A DNA stretch of 11,109 bases from Chloroflexota bacterium (GTDB lineage Bacteria; Chloroflexota; Limnocylindria; Limnocylindrales; CSP1-4): the NCBI GenBank assembly GCA_017881985.1, contig JADGQH010000087.1:1-11109 (forward strand), in the 5' to 3' direction. Below the pieces are notes generated by a model. It was not told where the DNA came from, ran no database searches, and saw nothing but the letters and a program-made list of their open reading frames with translations. A program made the translations under genes and the position numbers. The stretch's first letter is position 1; every line of letters begins with the position of its first letter. This document shows, piece after piece, positions 7,595-11,109 of the stretch.

Positions 7595-7718
7595 TTTCCC
7601 TCCGCCTCGGCCCCGGCTCCCGCGCGGGGACGGTGGGGCGCATGACCGCCCGCCGCGCGCGACTCCGGCACCCTACGTGCGGACGCGCATCCCCGGGATT
7701 GCGCGGCACCGGGCGACA

Positions 7719-7732
7719 CGTTGCAGCTGCAT
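7719..7732 (-). promoter_or_regulatory. TGCAACG element upstream of the AI-2E transporter
   Basis: The minus strand reads ATGCAGCTGCAACG; the core ends 126 bases before the ATG at 7594, the same distance as for the response regulator. The central TGCAGCTGCA is a perfect palindrome, which fits a dimeric DNA-binding protein as well as a promoter element. Confidence 0.4.
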
Positions 7733-7780
7733 CGCGATCGCGACCTTCGGGAAGCGGCAAGGGATTGGGCTCCCCGAGAG

Positions 7781-7794
7781 ATGCAGGTGCAACG
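7781..7794 (+). promoter_or_regulatory. TGCAACG element upstream of the Cys-rich small gene
   Basis: The plus strand reads ATGCAGGTGCAACG; the core ends 79 bases before the ATG at 7872. It is the right arm of the inverted repeat in this gap and points toward the two-gene plus-strand operon. Confidence 0.4.
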
Positions 7795-7871
7795 CGACCA
7801 CGCGGAGAATTGGCCCACCGCCACTTCGGTCCGCCAATCCGGTCCAGCCCGGCGGGCAGCAGGAGAACGCC

Positions 7872-8069
7872 ATGTGCCTCACGTGTGGATGCAACGACGC
7901 CCACAAGTCGATGGGGAACAACCTGACATACGAGGATGTCCGTGAAGTCGCACTCGCCAACGGGAAGACCGTTGACGAGACGCTCAGGACGATGAACGCA
8001 ACGGCCGCCGCCGACAAGGCCAGGCACACCGACGAGTATCAGCGCCCGTCGGACATCGGCCAGGATTGA
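7872..8069 (+). CDS. Small protein with Cys-rich N-terminus, function unknown
   Basis: A 65-residue protein starting at an ATG with AGGAGA six bases upstream. The N-terminus MCLTCGCNDAH places Cys2, Cys5, Cys7 and His11 within eleven residues, a plausible metal-binding cluster (zinc or iron is inferred, not shown). The middle (LTYEDVREVALANGKTVDETLRTM) looks like two helices in an arrangement seen in small helical domains, and the C-terminus is polar. I recall short bacterial proteins with a similar MCxTCGC start and helical tail, but no characterised member or function. Its TGA overlaps the first possible start of the next gene, so the two form a translationally coupled operon. Not secreted and with no membrane segment. 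Confidence 0.8.
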   Translation: MCLTCGCNDAHKSMGNNLTYEDVREVALANGKTVDETLRTMNATAAADKARHTDEYQRPSDIGQD

Positions 8070-8074
8070 CCGTG

Positions 8075-8314
8075 ATGGCGGGCGGGAGCCGGGGCGACGG
8101 CCGGCTGGAGCTCGTTAGCTTCCCGTCCGAGGACCGAGCGTTCGCGCTGGAGGTCCAGGCGAGCGTGACGACCGAACACCCACGTTCACCCGCGGAGCTC
8201 GAGGGCTTCCTCCGGCGCCGCTTCCCACGCGTCGTGGTACGGCCGCGCGCCCTTTCGGATGAGTCGCGGGTGACCTGGTATGTCTTTCGCGACGGGAGGG
8301 TCATGCCCGCCTGA
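8075..8314 (+). CDS. Conserved-looking small protein of unknown function
   Basis: A 79-residue soluble protein when read from the ATG at 8075. In-frame TTG (8066) and GTG (8072) codons also exist; AGGA at 8062-8065 suits the GTG or ATG. The TTG overlaps the stop of the preceding gene. The sequence has a strand-helix-strand feel: LELVSFPSEDRAFALEVQAS, then a helix (SPAELEGFLRRRF), then VVVRPRALSD and VTWYVFRDGRV. The two ends look like beta strands around a central helix, so a small alpha/beta fold is likely. It has no Cys, no signal peptide and no membrane span. I do not recognise the family. Coupling to the Cys-rich gene suggests a shared role. It converges on the nei2-like gene, whose stop is 66 bases away. 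Confidence 0.75.
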   Translation: MAGGSRGDGRLELVSFPSEDRAFALEVQASVTTEHPRSPAELEGFLRRRFPRVVVRPRALSDESRVTWYVFRDGRVMPA

Positions 8315-8379
8315 CCAGGCCCGCCGTTCCTCGAACAGGTTCTGCCTCACGGCCGGCGACCCGCGGCTGGCGGGGCCCG

Positions 8380-9228
8380 TCACCCTGGCCCGGGGCGCGT
8401 CGCGTCCGAGACGATGCGATTCGCCGTCGACGCCTGGCAGAGCGGGCACCACCACACGGTTCGGGGAATGCCGCCGCCGAGACGCGCCGACCGGATCGGC
8501 GTGCCACAGCGGCGGCAGGGCCGGCCGCTCCGGCCATACACCCAGAGCCGGCCCGTTCCACCCTCCCGTGCGCCATCGGTGGTCGCGCGGGCGCCCCGGC
8601 GCGAGGCATTCAGGAGCAGGAGGCGTCGAGCCGTCCCGACGATGCGCCCCAGCGTCGCGTCGTCCAGGGCAGACGCGATGGCGAGTGGGTCCACGCGCTC
8701 GATGAAGAGGATCTCGCTTCGGTAGACGTTGCCGACGCCTGCCAGGACGCGTTGGTCGAGCAGGGCCTCGCCGATGGTCGCTGTGATGGCGCTCGACTCC
8801 CGCAGCCGGGCCACGGCGGCCGCAGGATCGAAGTCCTCGGCAAGCAAGTCAGGCCCCAGCCGCGACAGGATCGGATGCAGTGCCCGGGAGCGGGTGTCGA
8901 AGAGCTCCACGATCGGCGCGTCGAAGCAGACGACAACGCTACCCTCGACCTCCAGGACGAGAGCAGCCCGCGACGCCGGGCGGAGCCACCGCTCGCCCGG
9001 CCTGTAGCGGTGCCACGTGCCGGTCATGCGGAGGTGCGTCCGCACGGAGAGGCCGTTCGACACGTGGATGAGCAGGTTCTTACCCTGTGTCTCGATCGCC
9101 TCGATCGTGGCCCCGACGAGGCGCTCGACGCGAGCCCCACCTGCTGCCCGGGCGCGGAGCACCGGCAGCCCGACCAGGTGGGGACGGAGCCCAGCGGCGA
9201 CCCGCAAGACCGTGTCGCCTTCGGGCAC
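8380..9228 (-). CDS. nei2: Nei2-like DNA glycosylase/AP lyase (Fpg/Nei family)
   Basis: A 282-residue base-excision repair enzyme that removes oxidised bases and cuts the abasic site. The N-terminus MPEGDTV gives the catalytic Pro2 and Glu3 and is typical of the Nei (endonuclease VIII) side, notably actinobacterial Nei2, rather than Fpg, which begins MPELPE. Lys50 lies in QGKNLLI and a conserved HLRMTG follows at 65-70. The helix-two-turn-helix region shows GVGNVYRSEILF (164-175) with the DNA-contacting Asn167. The C-terminal zinc finger is complete: Cys238, Cys241, Cys261 and Cys264, with Arg256 in IPRTVWWCPLCQ as the expected finger arginine. Start is GTG, only six bases after the dps stop and without a clear ribosome binding site, which suggests translational coupling to dps. 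An 18-residue tail follows the finger. Confidence 0.93.
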   Translation of the reverse strand: MPEGDTVLRVAAGLRPHLVGLPVLRARAAGGARVERLVGATIEAIETQGKNLLIHVSNGLSVRTHLRMTGTWHRYRPGERWLRPASRAALVLEVEGSVVVCFDAPIVELFDTRSRALHPILSRLGPDLLAEDFDPAAAVARLRESSAITATIGEALLDQRVLAGVGNVYRSEILFIERVDPLAIASALDDATLGRIVGTARRLLLLNASRRGARATTDGAREGGTGRLWVYGRSGRPCRRCGTPIRSARLGGGIPRTVWWCPLCQASTANRIVSDATRPGPG

Positions 9229-9234
9229 CGTCGA

Positions 9235-9747
9235 CTACGGGCGGCGGTCCTGGAGGTGGGCCTCCAGGAAGTAGAGGTACTTGTCTGCGCAGCGGCTGAT
9301 CTCCGTGAAGAGATCAGCCGTATCGGCATCGCCGAGCTCATCGGTCGTGTCGATCGCCGCGCGGGCCGAGTTGGTGAATGCGGCGACTCGGGCCACGACG
9401 ATCTTGACGTAGTCCATGCTGTCGATGATGTCCGTCGGGAACTCGGGCAACCTGCTTGAGGCCGCGGCCATGCGCACGGTTCCGGTGGCATAGCCGCCCA
9501 GGGCTGTGACACGCTCGGCGAGATCGTCCACCCACTCCGCGACCCGTTCGGCCGTTTCGTCGAACAGCTTGTGGAGCTGCCAGAAGTCCGAGCCCTTGAC
9601 GTTCCAATGAGCCTGCTTGACCTGGCTGAGGAGATCGAAGGAATCCGCCAGGTGCTGGTTGAGCACGGCGTTGATCTTCCCACGACGGTCGGCTGGGATG
9701 CTCACGCTTGTCTGAAACGTCCGGAAGGATGCTCGGCGGTCTGCCAT
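9235..9747 (-). CDS. dps: Dps family ferritin-like DNA-protection protein
   Basis: A 170-residue protein that stores iron and uses peroxide at a ferroxidase site, and in many species coats DNA; members form dodecameric cages. The inter-subunit ferroxidase residues are all in place: His47 (QAHWNVKG), His59 and Asp63 (LHKLFDE), Asp74 and Glu78 (WVDDLAE), with the same spacing as His51, His63, Asp67, Asp78 and Glu82 of Escherichia coli Dps. The N-terminal 20 residues hold several Arg (ADRRASFRT, ADRRGK), which could bind DNA. The frame is open to 9813, but ATG 9747 has AAGGAG seven bases upstream and is clearly the start. It lies 29 bases after yggT and six bases before the nei2-like gene, a likely stress operon. 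Confidence 0.96.
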   Translation of the reverse strand: MADRRASFRTFQTSVSIPADRRGKINAVLNQHLADSFDLLSQVKQAHWNVKGSDFWQLHKLFDETAERVAEWVDDLAERVTALGGYATGTVRMAAASSRLPEFPTDIIDSMDYVKIVVARVAAFTNSARAAIDTTDELGDADTADLFTEISRCADKYLYFLEAHLQDRRP

Positions 9748-9776
9748 GGCTATCTCCTTCACTGCCAGCCGCGGGG

Positions 9777-10211
9777 TCACGCCGGCTCCCGCCGGAAGAT
9801 GCCCACGACCCACAGCACGACCAGCTCGAGGATCGTCCAGCCGACCAGGGCGACGACGGCTGCGACATCGAGTGCCGTACCGCCTGATGAGAGGGCGTTC
9901 GAGTTGAGGATCCCCTCGAACGGGGCGACGAAGAGCCTGCTCACGTCAAGGATGCCGGACACGAGCGCATTGCCGGTGCGGGCATCGAGCAGGAGCAGGA
10001 TGATCCGCAGCCCGATGACGATCTGAATGAGCCCGAATACCAGGACGATGATCCGCCGGACCATCTCGGAGCCCGCCGGGCCCGTCTCTGTGACGGAACG
10101 GCGCTCCGTCTGCACCGTTTCCCGGAATGGGGACGTGGGTGCGCTTGCCGGCCCGGGCGTCATCGCCTGGTCCCGGGTGACAACCCTCTGGTCGACTCGA
10201 TCGGTGGTCAT
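9777..10211 (-). CDS. yggT: YggT family membrane protein
   Basis: A 144-residue protein. A polar N-terminal half (about 1-50, rich in Thr, Arg and Pro) precedes two hydrophobic segments, about 52-77 (RRIIVLVFGLIQIVIGLRII) and 114-138 (DVAAVVALVGWTILELVVLW). Between them is the RLFVAPFEGIL segment typical of the YggT family, which in bacteria lies near division and envelope genes; the function is poorly known. The reading frame is open upstream to 10691 and runs into the frame of a helix-turn-helix protein, but the ATG at 10211 has a strong GAGGAGGAG site four bases upstream and is the natural start. It is followed closely by dps, so it probably shares that mRNA. Confidence 0.88.
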   Translation of the reverse strand: MTTDRVDQRVVTRDQAMTPGPASAPTSPFRETVQTERRSVTETGPAGSEMVRRIIVLVFGLIQIVIGLRIILLLLDARTGNALVSGILDVSRLFVAPFEGILNSNALSSGGTALDVAAVVALVGWTILELVVLWVVGIFRREPA

Positions 10212-10331
10212 GTCTCCTCCTCGTGTCGCCGCCTGCGTGCCGCACGGCGGATTGGCCGCACCCGTTGTGGCCGCGGCGGGACTATGGTGCGTTCGGCCGC
10301 ATTGCCGGCGGCCCGCTCGGTCGCGCGGCCG

Positions 10332-10345
10332 CGTTGCAGGCGCGC
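10332..10345 (-). promoter_or_regulatory. TGCAACG element upstream of yggT-dps-nei2
   Basis: The minus strand reads GCGCGCCTGCAACG; the core ends 122 bases before the ATG at 10211. Thirteen bases here (10331-10343) are identical to those at 6428-6440 upstream of the small membrane protein gene. Its position supports a start of transcription between the regulator remnant and yggT. Confidence 0.4.
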
Positions 10346-10472
10346 GGCAAGTCCACTCGATCTCGAGCGGTGCCGCCGCGTCAGCGGGCTCGAACAGGGC
10401 CCGCCGGGACCCGGACTTCTCCGCGTCGGACGCAGCCGCCATCCTCCTGGCCGGACGCCGGACTGGCATGCT

Positions 10473-10833
10473 GCGCCGGCGTCCGAGCCGGGCGGTGAGG
10501 TAGACCAGCATGACCTCCCGAATTTGGGCGTCGCTGAGGACCTGGTCGAGACGGAGGGCGAGCTCGACCCGCGCCGGGGAAAGTGCGGTCCCGTCGTAAC
10601 TCCGGGGCTCAAGCCAGTCCAAGCCGTCGGTCAGGCCGAGACCGCGGGCGAGCTGTGCGGCGGTACGAAGCGAGGGGGGTTCGCCCTCCACGCATCAGGG
10701 GCGAGATGGTCGAATGGTCTACCCCCGATTTGTGGGCCAGCTGGCGCTGGGTCAACCGTCTCGCCTTGAGCTGAACCTCGAGCCAGCGGTTGAACGAGGT
10801 GCCGGTGGATCCCGGTTGAACCCGCCGAGTCAT
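10473..10833 (-). pseudogene. XRE-type helix-turn-helix regulator, split by a frameshift
   Basis: The first part, from ATG 10833, reads SFNRWLEVQLKARRLTQRQL, then AHKSGVDHSTISPLMRGGRTP, a clear XRE/Cro-type helix-turn-helix. It then slips into nonsense and stops at 10609. The expected continuation (PSLRTAAQLARGLGL, later LSPARVELALRLDQVLSDAQIREVMLVYLTARLG) is in another minus-strand frame beginning near 10691. The switch point is a run of six C (plus-strand G at 10674-10679); removing one base joins ...RTPSLRT... in one frame. This could be a real inactivating mutation, programmed slippage, or a sequencing or assembly error in a homopolymer. The restored frame has no stop before yggT, so the 3' end given here is only where recognisable similarity fades. 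A DNA-binding role regulating the neighbouring stress genes is inferred. Confidence 0.7.
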
Positions 10834-10917
10834 CCGCGACGCCGGGTGGTGCGTGTTGCTCGATCATCCGTGGTTGGTCGATCACCGCGCACCTCCCGGC
10901 GTGGTTCTGGTGGACGC

Positions 10918-11109
10918 TCAGACGAGGGCGCGGCGACCCGTGAGCATGCGGTACGCCGCGACGACGATGACGGCACCGATCACGGCGACGACGATGCTCT
11001 CGACGTTGATGCCGGTCACGTCCGCCACCTTCAGCACGGTCCCGGCGAGGTAGCCCCCGACGAGGGCGCCGACGATTCCGAGGATGATCGTCGCGATGAC
11101 GCCTTCCTT
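10918..11109 (-). CDS. GlsB/YeaQ/YmgE family stress membrane protein, N-terminus cut by window edge
   Basis: The frame is open to the right edge and ends with TGA at 10918, giving 63 C-terminal residues; no start lies in the window. The visible part has the family's glycine-rich first segment (IATIILGIVGALVGGYLAG, about 5-23), a short loop (VLKVADVTGINVES) and a second hydrophobic segment (IVVAVIGAVIVVAAYRML, about 39-56) with a short basic tail. This is the C-terminal two thirds of a transglycosylase-associated/GlsB protein, usually about 80-90 residues with three small helices. Such proteins are induced by general stress but have no known enzymatic activity. It lies 84 bases upstream of the XRE gene on the same strand and may head the same cluster. 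Confidence 0.88.
   Translation of the reverse strand, partial: KEGVIATIILGIVGALVGGYLAGTVLKVADVTGINVESIVVAVIGAVIVVAAYRMLTGRRALV

Larger units (their letters stand above)
7717..7796. repeat. Imperfect inverted repeat in the divergent promoter region
   Basis: Two 17-base arms, 7717-7733 and 7780-7796, match as inverted copies at 15 of 17 positions, with a 46-base spacer. Each arm carries a TGCAACG element pointing outward, one toward the AI-2E gene and one toward the Cys-rich gene. Within each arm TGCA is repeated around a two-base centre, so each arm is itself close to a palindrome. It looks like a shared regulatory region rather than a terminator, since both flanking genes point away. Confidence 0.5.

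Noticed and set aside
6180..8027. Minus-strand open frame of 615 codons
   Set aside because: It is a shadow of the AI-2E gene in another frame; the translation is low-complexity Arg/Gly/Pro and has no membrane segments.
8380..9228. Calling the glycosylase Fpg (MutM)
   Set aside because: The N-terminus MPEGDTV and the region around Lys50 match the Nei/Nei2 branch rather than the MPELPE start of Fpg.
9748..9813. Longer Dps reading from 9813
   Set aside because: It overlaps the yggT stop, while ATG 9747 has a perfect AAGGAG site and the usual Dps length.
1..11109. tRNA, rRNA, CRISPR, insertion sequence or prophage signatures
   Set aside because: I found no direct repeat arrays, transposase or integrase motifs, or tRNA-like cloverleaf ends on either strand.

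Overview
This window is GC-rich bacterial chromosome with short intergenic gaps, Shine-Dalgarno sites of the GGAGG type and frequent GTG starts. It holds no rRNA, tRNA, CRISPR array or insertion sequence. Gene content and composition fit a soil or freshwater Chloroflexota lineage (Limnocylindria/Ellin6529-like) or, less likely, an Actinomycetota. No marker gene settles this, so the taxonomy is inference.

Layout, left to right. (1) A DinB-like metalloprotein enters from the left edge (+), followed by about 430 bases with no supportable gene. (2) A signalling block on the minus strand reads from right to left: a KdpD-like membrane histidine kinase (DUF4118-GAF-PAS-HisKA-HATPase), an OmpR/KdpE-type response regulator, and a stand-alone PAS protein. 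(3) A 44-residue single-span membrane microprotein is divergent from the kinase. (4) A minus-strand pair follows: a small membrane-anchored helical protein and a CorA-type divalent cation channel that overlaps its end. (5) An AI-2E family transporter (-) is divergent from a two-gene + operon of small proteins of unknown function, one with a Cys-rich N-terminus and one of about 79 aa. (6) A minus-strand stress cluster runs GlsB/YeaQ-type membrane protein (cut by the right edge), a frameshifted XRE-type regulator, YggT, Dps, and a Nei2-like DNA glycosylase. Dps and the glycosylase are separated by only 6 bases.

The genes read as environmental sensing (kinase, regulator, PAS), ion and envelope functions (CorA, AI-2E, small membrane proteins, YggT, GlsB) and oxidative DNA protection and repair (Dps, Nei2).

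The most unusual signal is not a gene. A 7-mer, TGCAACG, often preceded seven bases earlier by ATG(C/G), lies upstream of six different transcription units. It is always oriented toward the gene and lies at one of two distances from the start codon, about 77-82 or 122-126 bases. It may be a lineage-specific promoter element, an operator or a leader element. Two copies form the arms of an inverted repeat between the AI-2E gene and the Cys-rich small gene.
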